Positions 17,536 to 25,432 are shown, numbered from the stretch's first letter. The stretch is 52,286 nt of DNA from Acetobacteraceae bacterium (GCA_947371015.1 CANBNK010000023.1:1-52286); one strand, 5' to 3'. Notes: generated by a model from the sequence alone, not told the origin. Made by a program: numbers and translations.

Positions 17536-18501
17536 GTGCGGAACAGCAGGCGCCAAGTGCTGGCAGCCGCGGCGCTTTTGGCCGCGCCAGGCGTGCGCGC
17601 GCAGCCGCGCTTTCCGGACCGGCCGATCCGCATGATCGTGCCCTATTCCGCCGGCGGCTCCACGGACGCACAGATGCGCGCGCTGTGCGAGGCCGCCAGC
17701 AAGCAACTGGGCCAGCAGGTCATCACGGAAAATCGCAGCGGCGGCGGCGGCATCATGGGCGCGCAGGTGCTGGCCGGCGGCACCCGGGCGGATGGCTACA
17801 CGCTGGCGCAGATGCCGGTCAGCGTGTTCCGCCACCCCTGGGTCTCGCCGCGCCCGGCCTTCGATCCCCTGGTGGATTTCACCTATGTCGCGCAGATCAC
17901 CGGCTACCTGTACGGCGTGGTGGTGAAGGCGGATGCGCCGTGGCGCGACCTGGACGCCGCGCTGGCCTTCGCCCGCGCCAATCCGGGCAGCTTCAGCTAC
18001 GCCACCACCGGCGTCGGCTCCTCGATGGACATGTGCCTGCAGGATATCGCGCGGAAGGCCGGGGTGGAGTTCACCCATGTGCCGTTCCGTGGCTCCGCCG
18101 AATCGCTGCAATCCCTGCTGGGCAAGCAGATCAGCGCCGTCGCCACCTCCTCGGACTGGGCGCGCATGGTGATGGATGGCAGCGTGCGGCTGCTGTTCAC
18201 CTGCGGGCGGGAACGCGCCGCGCTGTTCCCCACCGTGCCTACCTTGCAGGAACTCGGCTACGGCATCGTCACCACATCCCCCTATGGCGTCGCCGGGCCG
18301 CGCGGCATGCCGCCGGAGGTGGTGCGCGTGCTGGAGCAGGCCTTCCGCGCCGCGCTGGACGACCCCGACTACAAGCGCGTGCTCCAGCGCCTGGGCATGC
18401 AGGACGAATACCTCGATAGTGACGCCTATACCGCTTCCGTCCACCGCCAAGTGGAAGAGGAACGCGAGGTGGTCCGCCGCTTCAACCTCCGCCAGGGCTA
18501 G
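17536..18501 (+). CDS. Tripartite tricarboxylate transporter (Bug/TctC) family binding protein
   Basis: 321-residue Bug receptor, GTG start behind AAGGGGACGG. Signal peptide RNSRRQVLAAAALLAAPGVRA, then FPDRPIRMIVPYSAGGSTD and NRSGGGGIMGAQ. Compared with its neighbours the loop after DFTYVAQITGY is shifted, suggesting a different ligand. It is the first gene of a rightward group receptor-crotonase-receptor-HD protein with short gaps (21 and 1 bases, then an ATGA overlap). Confidence 0.9.
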   Translation: MRNSRRQVLAAAALLAAPGVRAQPRFPDRPIRMIVPYSAGGSTDAQMRALCEAASKQLGQQVITENRSGGGGIMGAQVLAGGTRADGYTLAQMPVSVFRHPWVSPRPAFDPLVDFTYVAQITGYLYGVVVKADAPWRDLDAALAFARANPGSFSYATTGVGSSMDMCLQDIARKAGVEFTHVPFRGSAESLQSLLGKQISAVATSSDWARMVMDGSVRLLFTCGRERAALFPTVPTLQELGYGIVTTSPYGVAGPRGMPPEVVRVLEQAFRAALDDPDYKRVLQRLGMQDEYLDSDAYTASVHRQVEEEREVVRRFNLRQG

Positions 18502-18522
18502 GCCCGCTTAGGAACCGACCGA

Positions 18523-19323
18523 ATGACCGATATTGTGAAGTACGAGCAGGACGGCCACGTCGTCACGCTGACGCTGAACGACCCGGAGAACCGCAACCCG
18601 GTTTCCGACATGATCGACGAGCTCTGCGCCGCGATCGAGCGGATGGACCGCGACAATGATGTCCGCGTCGGCATCATCACCGGTGCGGGCCGGGCGTTCA
18701 GTTCGGGCGGCAACGTGAAGAAGATGGCGGACCGCACCGGCGGCGGCCTGGCGCATCATTCCCCGGCGATGACGCGGGCCTATTACCGCCACGGCATCCA
18801 GCGCATCCCGATGACCATCGAGAAGGCCGAGGTGCCGCTGATCGCCGCGGTGAACGGCGCGGCGGTCGGCGCCGGCTGCGACCTGACCTGCATGTGCGAC
18901 ATCCGCATCGCCGGCGAGAGCGCCAAATTCGCCGAAAGCTTCGTCAAGGTCGGCATCGTCCCCGGCGATGGCGGCGCCTTCCTGCTGCCGCGCGTGGTCG
19001 GTTTCGCCAAGGCGGCCGAGATGAGCCTGACCGGCGACATGCTGAGCGCGCAGGAAGCGCTGGCCTGTGGCCTGGTGTCCAAGGTGGTGCCGGACGACCA
19101 GCTGATGATCGAGGCGCGCAAGATCGCCGACAAAATCGCCGCGAACTCGCCGCATGCGGTGCGGATGACGCGGCGCCTGCTGCGTGAATCGCAGGGGCTG
19201 GGGCTGGCGGCCATTCTCGACCTCTCGGCCGCCTACCAAGCGCTGGCGCACAGCACGGACGACCACAAGGAAGCCCTGCTGGCGCAGCGCGAAAAGCGCC
19301 CCGGCGTGTTCAAAGGCCACTGA
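18523..19323 (+). CDS. Enoyl-CoA hydratase/isomerase (crotonase) family protein
   Basis: 266-residue crotonase-fold protein. The oxyanion-hole segments are GAGRAFSSGGNVKKM and AAVNGAAVGAGCDLTCMCDIRIA. Aligned by eye to rat mitochondrial hydratase, the two catalytic glutamates are not kept: the first is Asp in GAGCD, and the second (QPE in the rat enzyme) is Phe in FAESFVKVGIVPGDGG. This makes a plain 2-enoyl hydratase unlikely; isomerase, hydrolase or decarboxylase activity on a CoA ester is possible. The same sequence type with PGDGGAFLLPR occurs in annotated catabolic clusters. It lies between two Bug receptor genes. Confidence 0.85.
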   Translation: MTDIVKYEQDGHVVTLTLNDPENRNPVSDMIDELCAAIERMDRDNDVRVGIITGAGRAFSSGGNVKKMADRTGGGLAHHSPAMTRAYYRHGIQRIPMTIEKAEVPLIAAVNGAAVGAGCDLTCMCDIRIAGESAKFAESFVKVGIVPGDGGAFLLPRVVGFAKAAEMSLTGDMLSAQEALACGLVSKVVPDDQLMIEARKIADKIAANSPHAVRMTRRLLRESQGLGLAAILDLSAAYQALAHSTDDHKEALLAQREKRPGVFKGH

Positions 19324-19324
19324 G

Positions 19325-20284
19325 ATGACCCGCGCCACCACGCGACGCGCCCTGCTGCTCGCCGCGCTGGCGGCGCCGGCCATTGCCCGTGCGCAAGGCC
19401 GCAGCGTGCGTGTCGTCGTCGCCTATGGCGCCGGCGGCACCGCGGATGCGACCGCGCGCATCCTGTTCGCCCGGCTGAACGATGTGCTGGGGCAGAACTT
19501 CATCATCGAGAACCGGCCCGGCGCGGCCGGCACGTTGGCCGCCGGCGCGGTGGCGCGGGCGACGCCGGACGGCACCACGCTGCTGCACGACGCTACCGCG
19601 CATTCGGTCAACCCGTCGCTGTTCGCGCGGCTGCCGTACGATACCCGGCGCGACTTCATGCCGGTGTTCCACGCGATGGTCACGCCGAGCACGCTGCTGG
19701 CCAACAACGCCTTCGGGCCGAAGACCATTCCTGACCTGGTGGCGCTGGCCAAGGCGCAGCCGGGCGGCATCGACTGCGGCTCGCCCGGCATCGGCAGCCT
19801 GCAGCACATGTCGCTGGAACTGTTCAACCGGCTGGCGGGTACGCGCATCAACCATGTGCCCTACCGCGAGGTGGCCGCCGGCCGTACGGATTTGATCGCC
19901 GGGCGCATCCCGATCATGTTCAGCAACGTGCCGGGTTCCATGCTGTTCCTCGGCAATGGCCAGGCGCGCACCATGGCGCATGGCGGCGCTGAGGCCGTTA
20001 TCGACGTGCTGCCCGGCGTGCCTGCCCTCAAGGCCAGCGTGCCGGGGTTCGAGAGCTATGAGTGGAACGGCGTTTTTGCCCCCGCCGGCACGCCGGTGGC
20101 CGAGGTGATGCGGCTGAACGAAGGGCTGAACCGGGTGATCGCGGAGCCGGAGACCAAGGCGAAGATGGCCGCGATCGGCTGCCTGGTGCGGCCGAACACG
20201 CCGGAGCAATTCGCCGCCAGCCTGGATGCGGAAATCGAGAAGTGGGGCCGCATCGTGCGCGACGGCAATATCAGGGTGGAATGA
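19325..20284 (+). CDS. Tripartite tricarboxylate transporter (Bug/TctC) family binding protein
   Basis: 319-residue Bug receptor starting one base after the crotonase stop. Signal peptide TRRALLLAALAAPAIARA, then RSVRVVVAYGAGGTADATARIL, NRPGAAGTLAAGAVARATPDG, LPYDTRRDFMPV and VPYREVAAGRTDLIAGRI. It is the third solitary Bug receptor within 5 kb. Its stop overlaps the start of the HD-domain gene (ATGA). Confidence 0.9.
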   Translation: MTRATTRRALLLAALAAPAIARAQGRSVRVVVAYGAGGTADATARILFARLNDVLGQNFIIENRPGAAGTLAAGAVARATPDGTTLLHDATAHSVNPSLFARLPYDTRRDFMPVFHAMVTPSTLLANNAFGPKTIPDLVALAKAQPGGIDCGSPGIGSLQHMSLELFNRLAGTRINHVPYREVAAGRTDLIAGRIPIMFSNVPGSMLFLGNGQARTMAHGGAEAVIDVLPGVPALKASVPGFESYEWNGVFAPAGTPVAEVMRLNEGLNRVIAEPETKAKMAAIGCLVRPNTPEQFAASLDAEIEKWGRIVRDGNIRVE

Positions 20285-20877
20285 ACATGAGCAGCGAGCC
20301 CTACACCATCGACCGCAGCAGCAACTCCCGCCGCCAGGTGGTGGAGGAGTGGCTGTTTGGCCTCGACCTGGTCAGTCCGGAGGTGCGCGACAACATCGTC
20401 ACCGCCTGGGTCTCCTCCTGGGCGTCCAGCCCGCACGAGACGCTGGAGGAAATGCCCTTCACCCATGGCGGCGCCTTCTATCCGCTGATGCAGCACGTCA
20501 ATGAGGTGACCCGTGCCGGGCTGGACCTGGCGCGGCGCGCGGCGGCGGATTGGGGCAAGCCGCTGGACATGGACAAGCTGGTCTCCATCCTCATCCTGCA
20601 CGATGTGGACAAGCCGCTGCTGTACGTGCGGGACGGCGAGGCTCTGGTGACCAGCCAGCTCTACAAGGAACTGCCGCACGGCGTGGTCGGCGCCATGCTG
20701 CTGAAGGAACTGGGCTTCCCGCATGAGGTGGTCAGCGTGGTCGCCACCCACGCCACCAACGCGCCCTTCCACGCCAGCACGCATGAAGCCTATGTGCTGC
20801 ACTACGCGGACATGTTCGCCGCTGACCACGCCATGCTGGAGATGGGGCGGCAGCCCTTCTACCAGCGGAAGCATTAG
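20281..20877 (+). CDS. HD-domain protein
   Basis: 198-residue protein with an HD metal-dependent phosphohydrolase pattern: His72 (YPLMQHVNEV), the His-Asp pair at 107-108 (ILILHDVDKP), His133 (LPHGVVGAML), His157 (VVATHATN) and an acidic residue in HYADMFAADH (about 177). These positions fit the H...HD...H...D metal-site layout. The substrate is unknown; HD proteins act on nucleotides, phosphate esters and sometimes other substrates. It is translationally coupled to a Bug receptor gene, an unusual partner, which suggests it acts in the same catabolic route or senses it. A second ATG at 20287 is an alternative start. Confidence 0.75.
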   Translation: MNMSSEPYTIDRSSNSRRQVVEEWLFGLDLVSPEVRDNIVTAWVSSWASSPHETLEEMPFTHGGAFYPLMQHVNEVTRAGLDLARRAAADWGKPLDMDKLVSILILHDVDKPLLYVRDGEALVTSQLYKELPHGVVGAMLLKELGFPHEVVSVVATHATNAPFHASTHEAYVLHYADMFAADHAMLEMGRQPFYQRKH

Positions 20878-20952
20878 GCCCACGCCGGGGCGGCTTCATT
20901 CTGCGGCGATCATGGTCTAGCCTGGGGGCAAGCATTCCCAGGGACCCTTGCC

Positions 20953-21798
20953 ATGCCTGACAATAACACGCCTTCCGTCGCCGACCGCGTCGCCGCCGGC
21001 TTCCAGGCCCGCTACGCCGGCGCCACCGCCACGCCAGCCGGCATCGCCAATGAAGTGTTGGCGACCATGCTGAACCACAAGACGGTGCGCCGCTACCTGC
21101 CGACCGCGCTGCCGGCCGGTACGCTGGAGATGCTGGTGGGTGCGGCCGCCTCGGCGCCGACCTCCTCCAACCTGCAGACCTGGTCGGTGCTGGCGGTGCA
21201 GGACAAGGCGCGCATCGCCAAGCTGGCGGAACTGTCGAACAACCAGAAGTTCATCAACACCGCGCCGCTGTTCCTGTGCTGGCTGGCGGACCTGTCGCGG
21301 CTGGACCGCCTGGGCGAAACGCAGGGCACGGCCATGGAAGCGCTGCCCTACCTGGAGATGTACCAGACCGCCGCGCTCGACACCGCCTTCGCCGCGCAGA
21401 ACGTGCTGGTCGCGGCTGAGTCGCTTGGCCTCGGCACCTGCTACATCGGCGGCCTGCGCAGCAGCCCGGTGGAGGTGGCCGCGGTGCTCGGCCTGCCGAA
21501 GAACGTGGTGGCGGTGTATGGCCTGTGCATCGGCTATCCCGACCCGGCGGCGGTGACGGAAGTGAAGCCCCGCCTGCCGCAGAGCGTGGTGCTGCACCAT
21601 GAAACCTACGACGCCGCGCAGGAAACCAAGGCGGTGCCGGAATACGACCAGGCGATGGTCGATTTCTCCAAGCGCAACGGCATGGGCGACGTGGACTGGT
21701 CGCAGCGCGCGATGTCCCGCGCCGGCAAGATTGGCGGTATGAGCGGCCGCCACCAGATGACCGACTTCCTGAAGACGCTCGGCTTCGGCATCAAGTAG
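20953..21798 (+). CDS. Nitroreductase family NAD(P)H-dependent oxidoreductase
   Basis: 281-residue FMN enzyme of the NfsA/FRP branch. The FMN-phosphate segment HKTVRRYLPTALPAGTLEMLV, then AASAPTSSNLQTWSVLAVQD, and the central AAQNVLVAAESLGLGTCYIGGLR are standard for oxygen-insensitive nitroreductases. The C-terminal region with WSQRAMSRAGKIGGMSGR is typical of the NfsA type, which binds NADPH. It reduces nitro groups, quinones or flavins. It stands alone, 75 bases after the HD gene and converging on the KGG-protein gene. Confidence 0.9.
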   Translation: MPDNNTPSVADRVAAGFQARYAGATATPAGIANEVLATMLNHKTVRRYLPTALPAGTLEMLVGAAASAPTSSNLQTWSVLAVQDKARIAKLAELSNNQKFINTAPLFLCWLADLSRLDRLGETQGTAMEALPYLEMYQTAALDTAFAAQNVLVAAESLGLGTCYIGGLRSSPVEVAAVLGLPKNVVAVYGLCIGYPDPAAVTEVKPRLPQSVVLHHETYDAAQETKAVPEYDQAMVDFSKRNGMGDVDWSQRAMSRAGKIGGMSGRHQMTDFLKTLGFGIK

Positions 21799-21835
21799 CC
21801 AGCCTCTTCGCCGGACTGGCCGGCTGCGCGCTGGC

Positions 21836-21864
21836 GGCGCCGGGGCGATGATGGCCCCGGCGCC
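21836..21864. terminator. Strong GC hairpin between convergent genes
   Basis: Eleven-base arms GGCGCCGGGGC and GCCCCGGCGCC around a seven-base loop, in the 74-base space between the convergent nitroreductase and KGG-protein genes. No T-run on either side, so it would work as a bidirectional stability or Rho-linked end rather than a classical intrinsic terminator. Confidence 0.55.
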
Positions 21865-21872
21865 TCGTCACG

Positions 21873-22082
21873 TTACTTCGGTGTGGTGCGGCCGCCATTG
21901 CTCTGCTGGCCGCCCTTGCGCCCGGCTTCGCTCGCCTTGCCCCGGTCATTGGCGAAGTTCCCGGGGTTGGTGTCCTTGCCCTGATGCTGGCCACCGATGT
22001 GGCCAGCTTCCTTGGCTTTTTCCCGGTCATTGGCAAAGTTGCCCGGGTTGCCCTTGCCGCTCTCGCCGCCTGTCTTAGCCAT
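21873..22082 (-). CDS. KGG-repeat stress-type hydrophilic protein
   Basis: 69-residue very hydrophilic, Gly/Asn/Lys-rich protein with two repeats of NPGNFANDRxKAxEAG (residues 12-27 and 39-54), each followed by GG-Q. This is the KGG/con-10 pattern found in general stress proteins such as GsiB and in desiccation-related small proteins; it is expected to be intrinsically disordered. The ATG at 22082 has AGGAAACAGGAAA just upstream. It is divergent from the CoA-transferase gene. Function in this organism is only inferred as stress protection. Confidence 0.8.
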   Translation of the reverse strand: MAKTGGESGKGNPGNFANDREKAKEAGHIGGQHQGKDTNPGNFANDRGKASEAGRKGGQQSNGGRTTPK

Positions 22083-22214
22083 TTTCCTGTTTCCTTCGGT
22101 TGTCGCGGTGGCCCCCCAGCCATCACTGTCCCGCCAGCAGGAACGCCGTAGCCGGTCGCGGTTTCCCACGAACGTGTGGACGCGGTAGCGTTTTCTGCAT
22201 TGACGGAGGCAACC

Positions 22215-23612
22215 ATGGCGCTTGCATCACCTGCGGAAATTCTTGCGGCCCTGTGGCACCAGGCCGGGCTCTCGCCGGCGGCGATGCCCGAGGTGCTGCT
22301 GACCGGCGCGGAACCGGCGCTCCCCTCCTCCTTCCGTGTCGGCGCGGCGGCGCAGGCCAGCATCGCGGCCTCCGGCGCGGCGGCGGCGGCCATCTGGCAG
22401 CGGCGCAGTGGCCAGGCGCAGCAGGTGAGCGTGGAGATGCGCCACGCCGCGGTGGAGTTCCACAGCGAGCACTACATGAAGCTGGCGGGGCATGAGGCCG
22501 CCGACCCGTGGGACAGCATCGCCGGCACTTATACCTGTGGCGACGGCCGCGTGGTGCGGCTGCACACCAACTTCCCGCATCATCGCGCCAGCATCCTCAA
22601 GCTGCTGGGCTGCGAGGGCACGCGCCCGGCGGTGACCGCCGCGCTGGCCAAATGGCAGGGCTTCGCCTTCGAGGAAGCTGCCGCCGCCGTGGGCATGTGC
22701 GTGACCGCCATGCGCAGCTTCGCCGAGTGGGACGCGCATCCGCAGGGCCAGGCGGTGGCGCAACTGCCGGTGCTGGAACTGGTCAGGATCGGCGATGCCC
22801 CGCCCACGCCGCTGCCCGCCGCCGGCACGCGCCCGCTGGCAGGGCTGCGCGTGCTGGAACTGACCCGCGTCATCGCCGGGCCGGTCTGCGGCCGCACCCT
22901 GGCGGCACATGGCGCGGACGTGCTGCACATCAGCGCCGCCCACCTGCCGGCCTTCGACCACCTGAACGTGGACGTGAATCGCGGCAAGCGCAGCGCCCAG
23001 CTGGACCTGCGCACGCCGGCTGGCCAGGCGCAGCTGCGCGCGCTGGCGCAGGGCGCCGATGTGTTCGTGCAGGGCTATCGCCCCGGCGCCGTCGCCAGCC
23101 ATGGCTTCGAGCCGGCGCAGCTGGCGGCGCTGCGCCCGGGCATCATCTGCACCTCGCTCAGCGCCTTCGGCGGGGTAGGGCCCTGGGGCGCGCGGCGCGG
23201 TTTTGATAGCCTGGTGCAGACGGCATCCGGCTTCAATCATGCCGAGGCGGTGGCGGCCGGCGTGGCCCCGCCCAAGGTGCTGCCCTGCCAGGCGCTGGAC
23301 CACGCCAGCGGCTTCCTGCTCGCCTTCGGCACCATGGCGGCGCTGCTGCGGCGGGCGGAGGAGGGTGGCTCCTGGCTGGTCAAGGTCTCGCTGGCCGGCA
23401 CCGGCTGGTGGCTGCGCAACCTCGGCCGGTTGGAGCACGGCTTCACCGCCAGCGTGCCGAGCTTTGAGGAGGTGCTGCCGCTGTGCGAGCGGATGCCGAC
23501 CGGCTTCGGTGAACTGACCGCGCTGCGCGACGCCGCCGTGCTGAGTGCGACGCCGAGCCATTGGGCGTTGGGCTCGGTGCCGCTGGGGACGCACCAGGCG
23601 GCCTGGGCGTAG
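22215..23612 (+). CDS. CaiB/BaiF-type CoA-transferase with extra N-terminal module
   Basis: 465-residue class III CoA-transferase-like protein. Residues 205-465 form the recognisable front half: LAGLRVLELTRVIAGPVCGRTLAAHGADVLHI, then VNRGKRSAQLDL, and the catalytic-type aspartate Asp362 in CQALDHASG. In front lies a 200-residue module whose segment AAIWQRRSGQAQQVSVEM (about 58-75) resembles the ALYRRAQTGEGATVDASL region that normally follows the aspartate. The protein thus looks like a back-half module joined ahead of a front-half module. Substrate unknown. GGAGG lies six bases before the ATG. Downstream there is an unusual terminator array for the opposite strand. Confidence 0.85.
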   Translation: MALASPAEILAALWHQAGLSPAAMPEVLLTGAEPALPSSFRVGAAAQASIAASGAAAAAIWQRRSGQAQQVSVEMRHAAVEFHSEHYMKLAGHEAADPWDSIAGTYTCGDGRVVRLHTNFPHHRASILKLLGCEGTRPAVTAALAKWQGFAFEEAAAAVGMCVTAMRSFAEWDAHPQGQAVAQLPVLELVRIGDAPPTPLPAAGTRPLAGLRVLELTRVIAGPVCGRTLAAHGADVLHISAAHLPAFDHLNVDVNRGKRSAQLDLRTPAGQAQLRALAQGADVFVQGYRPGAVASHGFEPAQLAALRPGIICTSLSAFGGVGPWGARRGFDSLVQTASGFNHAEAVAAGVAPPKVLPCQALDHASGFLLAFGTMAALLRRAEEGGSWLVKVSLAGTGWWLRNLGRLEHGFTASVPSFEEVLPLCERMPTGFGELTALRDAAVLSATPSHWALGSVPLGTHQAAWA

Positions 23613-23629
23613 CCGGGGCGGCCTTTCGC

Positions 23630-23661
23630 AAAAAAAAAGGGCCGCCGGTGTGCGGCGGCCC
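23630..23661 (-). terminator. Intrinsic terminator, third in leftward order
   Basis: Read leftward, a 9-bp GC stem (GGGCCGCCG/CGGCGGCCC, 5-base loop) is followed by nine T. It is the last of three near-identical terminators behind the MaoC gene, and lies just after the convergent CoA-transferase stop. Confidence 0.8.
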
Positions 23662-23673
23662 CAGCCCTGCACG

Positions 23674-23706
23674 AAAAAAAAGGGGCCGCCGGTGTGCGGC
23701 GGCCCC
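23674..23706 (-). terminator. Intrinsic terminator, second in leftward order
   Basis: Ten-base arms GGGGCCGCCG/CGGCGGCCCC with a five-base loop, followed leftward by eight T. The flank CAGCCCTGCAC is shared with copy 3, showing tandem duplication with a 43-44-base period. Confidence 0.85.
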
Positions 23707-23716
23707 AGCCCTGCAC

Positions 23717-23748
23717 AAAAAAAGGGGCCGCCGGCGTGTGGCGGCCCC
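23717..23748 (-). terminator. Intrinsic terminator, first in leftward order
   Basis: Nine-base arms GGGGCCGCC/GGCGGCCCC with a seven-base loop, followed leftward by seven T. It is the first terminator met by transcripts of the MaoC gene, whose stop is 44 bases away. Confidence 0.85.
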
Positions 23749-23792
23749 GGCATCCCACCGGTCGCGCCTCGCGGCGCTCCGGTCGCGGGCGA

Positions 23793-24248
23793 CTACTCGT
23801 AGATCATGCTCAGCGTCTCGGCGACCAGCGCCGGGCGGTCGCTGCCTTCCACTTCCACGCTGGCTTCCATGGTCAGCTGGGCACCGCCCGGCTTCGGCTC
23901 CACGTGCTTCAGCGTCAGGTGGCCGCGCACCCGGCTGCCGGCCGGCACCGGCGCGGTGAAGCGCACCTTGTTGCTGCCGTAGTTCACGCCGCGGCTGCGC
24001 TTCTTCACCCGGAAGATGCTCTGGTTCAGCTTGGGCAGCAGGCTCAGCGTCAGGTAGCCATGGGCGATGGTCTTGCCGTTCGGCATCTCCCGCTTCGCCC
24101 GCTCGACATCGATGTGGATCCACTGGTGATCGCCGGTGGCCTCGGCGAACTTGTCGATCATCGCCTGGTCCACCAGCAGCCATTCGCCGTGGCCCAGCTT
24201 CTTGCCGACATAACCCTTCAGCGCTTCGATATCGTCAACTTCAAGCAT
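23793..24248 (-). CDS. MaoC family (R)-specific enoyl-CoA hydratase-like protein
   Basis: 151-residue hot-dog fold protein of the MaoC/NodN type. The hydratase-2 motif is ATGDHQWIHID with Asp40 and His45, the expected catalytic pair, and AHGYLTLSLLP is the conserved central helix. It hydrates trans-2-enoyl-CoA to (R)-3-hydroxyacyl-CoA or acts as a dehydratase in the reverse direction. The ATG at 24248 follows GAGGAAACAAG; an extension to 24287 is unlikely. It is divergent from the phosphatase gene and is closed by three terminators in tandem. Confidence 0.9.
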   Translation of the reverse strand: MLEVDDIEALKGYVGKKLGHGEWLLVDQAMIDKFAEATGDHQWIHIDVERAKREMPNGKTIAHGYLTLSLLPKLNQSIFRVKKRSRGVNYGSNKVRFTAPVPAGSRVRGHLTLKHVEPKPGGAQLTMEASVEVEGSDRPALVAETLSMIYE

Positions 24249-24337
24249 CTTGTTTCCTCCGGAATTTCGCGGCGGAATTGCTGACATATCGGCGACGGCT
24301 TGGCCAGCCGGGCGGGCGGGTGTATCCGCGCTGGACC

Positions 24338-25051
24338 ATGCGCTTTCATCCCGCCCCTGGCCGGCTTCCCGCCGGCCGCCGTGTCTATGCCATCGGCGAT
24401 GTGCATGGCTGCGACCGCCAACTGGCCGAACTGCACGAGCTGGTCGCCGACGACCTGAAGCGCCGCCCCTGCAAGCTGGCGACGCTGGTGCATATCGGTG
24501 ACTACGTTGACCGCGGGCCGGACAGCGCCGGCGTGGTCCGGCGCATCATGCAGGGCAGCCCGGCCAAGGGGCTCAGCGTGGTCAACCTGATGGGCAACCA
24601 CGAACGCACCATGCTGGACGCGCTGGGTGGCCAGCGTGCGGCGGCGACGGACTGGCTGTATTCCGGCGGCCGCCCGGCGCTGGAAAGCTGGGGCGTGGAC
24701 CCCGAGTCGCCGGCCGCCAGCTGGGCCGAGGCGATCCCGGCTGCCGAGCAGCATTTCCTGCGCAAACTGGAGCTGTGCCATGAGGAAGGCGGCTACTTCT
24801 TCGCCCATGCCGGCGTGCGCCCGGGCATCTCCCTGCACGAACAGGCCGCCGAGGACCTGCTCCGCATCCGCCACGCCTTCCTGACTTCGGAGGCCGATTA
24901 CGGCGCCGTGGTGGTGCATGGCCACACGCCGGTGCGCCAGGGGCCGGAGGTATATGCCAACCGCATCAACATCGACACCGGCGCGGTCTTCGGGCGGGAA
25001 CTGACCTGCCTGGTGCTGGAAGAGGACCGCCTGGCCTTCATGCAGGCCTAG
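24338..25051 (+). CDS. Metallophosphoesterase (Ser/Thr protein phosphatase-type)
   Basis: 237-residue calcineurin-like phosphoesterase. All metal-site motifs are visible: GDVHG (20-24), GDYVDRG (54-60), GNHE (86-89) and a C-terminal VVHGHTPV. This is the layout of bacterial PPP-family protein phosphatases and of diadenosine tetraphosphatases of similar size. It is a cytosolic two-metal hydrolase; whether the substrate is a phosphoprotein or a nucleotide cannot be told. The ATG at 24338 gives the usual short N-terminus; an upstream ATG at 24278 would reach into the divergent promoter region. Confidence 0.85.
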   Translation: MRFHPAPGRLPAGRRVYAIGDVHGCDRQLAELHELVADDLKRRPCKLATLVHIGDYVDRGPDSAGVVRRIMQGSPAKGLSVVNLMGNHERTMLDALGGQRAAATDWLYSGGRPALESWGVDPESPAASWAEAIPAAEQHFLRKLELCHEEGGYFFAHAGVRPGISLHEQAAEDLLRIRHAFLTSEADYGAVVVHGHTPVRQGPEVYANRINIDTGAVFGRELTCLVLEEDRLAFMQA

Positions 25052-25078
25052 TACCAAGCAGATCGAGTTCTGACCTGC

Positions 25079-25131
25079 GGCCCGCCGCTAGCGGGCCAAG
25101 CCGCCGAATGGCGGCCGCGGCTTATGCCGCG
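25079..25131. repeat. Three successive GC hairpins after the phosphatase gene
   Basis: Three perfect hairpins stand almost end to end: GGCCCGC/GCGGGCC with a 5-base loop (25079-25097), GCCGCC/GGCGGC with loop GAAT (25100-25115) and CGCGGC/GCCGCG with loop TTAT (25116-25131). They fill the start of the 183-base gap before the next gene. They could end transcription from the phosphatase gene or be a degraded repeat; there is no T-run. Confidence 0.55.
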
Positions 25132-25191
25132 TAGCCAAGGGCCGCGGAGGCGGCCCGCGTCACGCCAGCGGCGTGCCAATGCACAACGCGA

Positions 25192-25228
25192 CTGAGGGCG
25201 CGCGAAGGTGAAACCTTCGTGCGATCAG
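25192..25228 (-). repeat. Divergent member of the CTGATCG hairpin family
   Basis: On the minus strand it begins CTGATCGCACGAAGGT and ends CTCAG, with the arms CGAAGGT/ACCTTCG around a 3-base loop and outer pairing of ACTGA with TCAGT. The outer ends match the 40-bp elements at 14559, 14615, 27891 and 34031; the centre differs. Its left end lies 6 bases beyond the stop of the small membrane protein. Confidence 0.5.
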
Positions 25229-25234
25229 TAATAG

Positions 25235-25432
25235 CTACCCCAGCACGCTGTACAGCAGCCAGGCCAGCAGCGCGGTACCGCCGATGACCAGCGCCCCGCT
25301 GCCAAGCAGGGCCAGCACATCGCTGGTGCGATCGGTGCCTTCCTCCGGCCGGGCAACCGGGCGATGCGCCCATGAGTCCGGCATGTCGCCAAGGTGCGAC
25401 TCCGCGGCGGTGCGGCGAGGGGTATCGGCCAT
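25235..25432 (-). CDS. Small single-pass membrane protein, unknown function
   Basis: 65-residue protein with a polar N-terminal half (MADTPRRTAAESHLGD...) and one C-terminal hydrophobic helix (about residues 48-64, ALVIGGTALLAWLLYSVLG), so a tail-anchored or single-pass topology. The ATG at 25432 is preceded by GGAGGCACAAAT. I do not recognise a named family. It lies downstream of rpsU on the same strand but is separated from it by an intrinsic terminator. Confidence 0.65.
   Translation of the reverse strand: MADTPRRTAAESHLGDMPDSWAHRPVARPEEGTDRTSDVLALLGSGALVIGGTALLAWLLYSVLG

Noticed and set aside
23545-23802. Open frames encoding the repeated peptide GPPVCGGPSPA.
   Set aside because: They merely read through the three tandem terminators; no ribosome-binding site or conserved protein.
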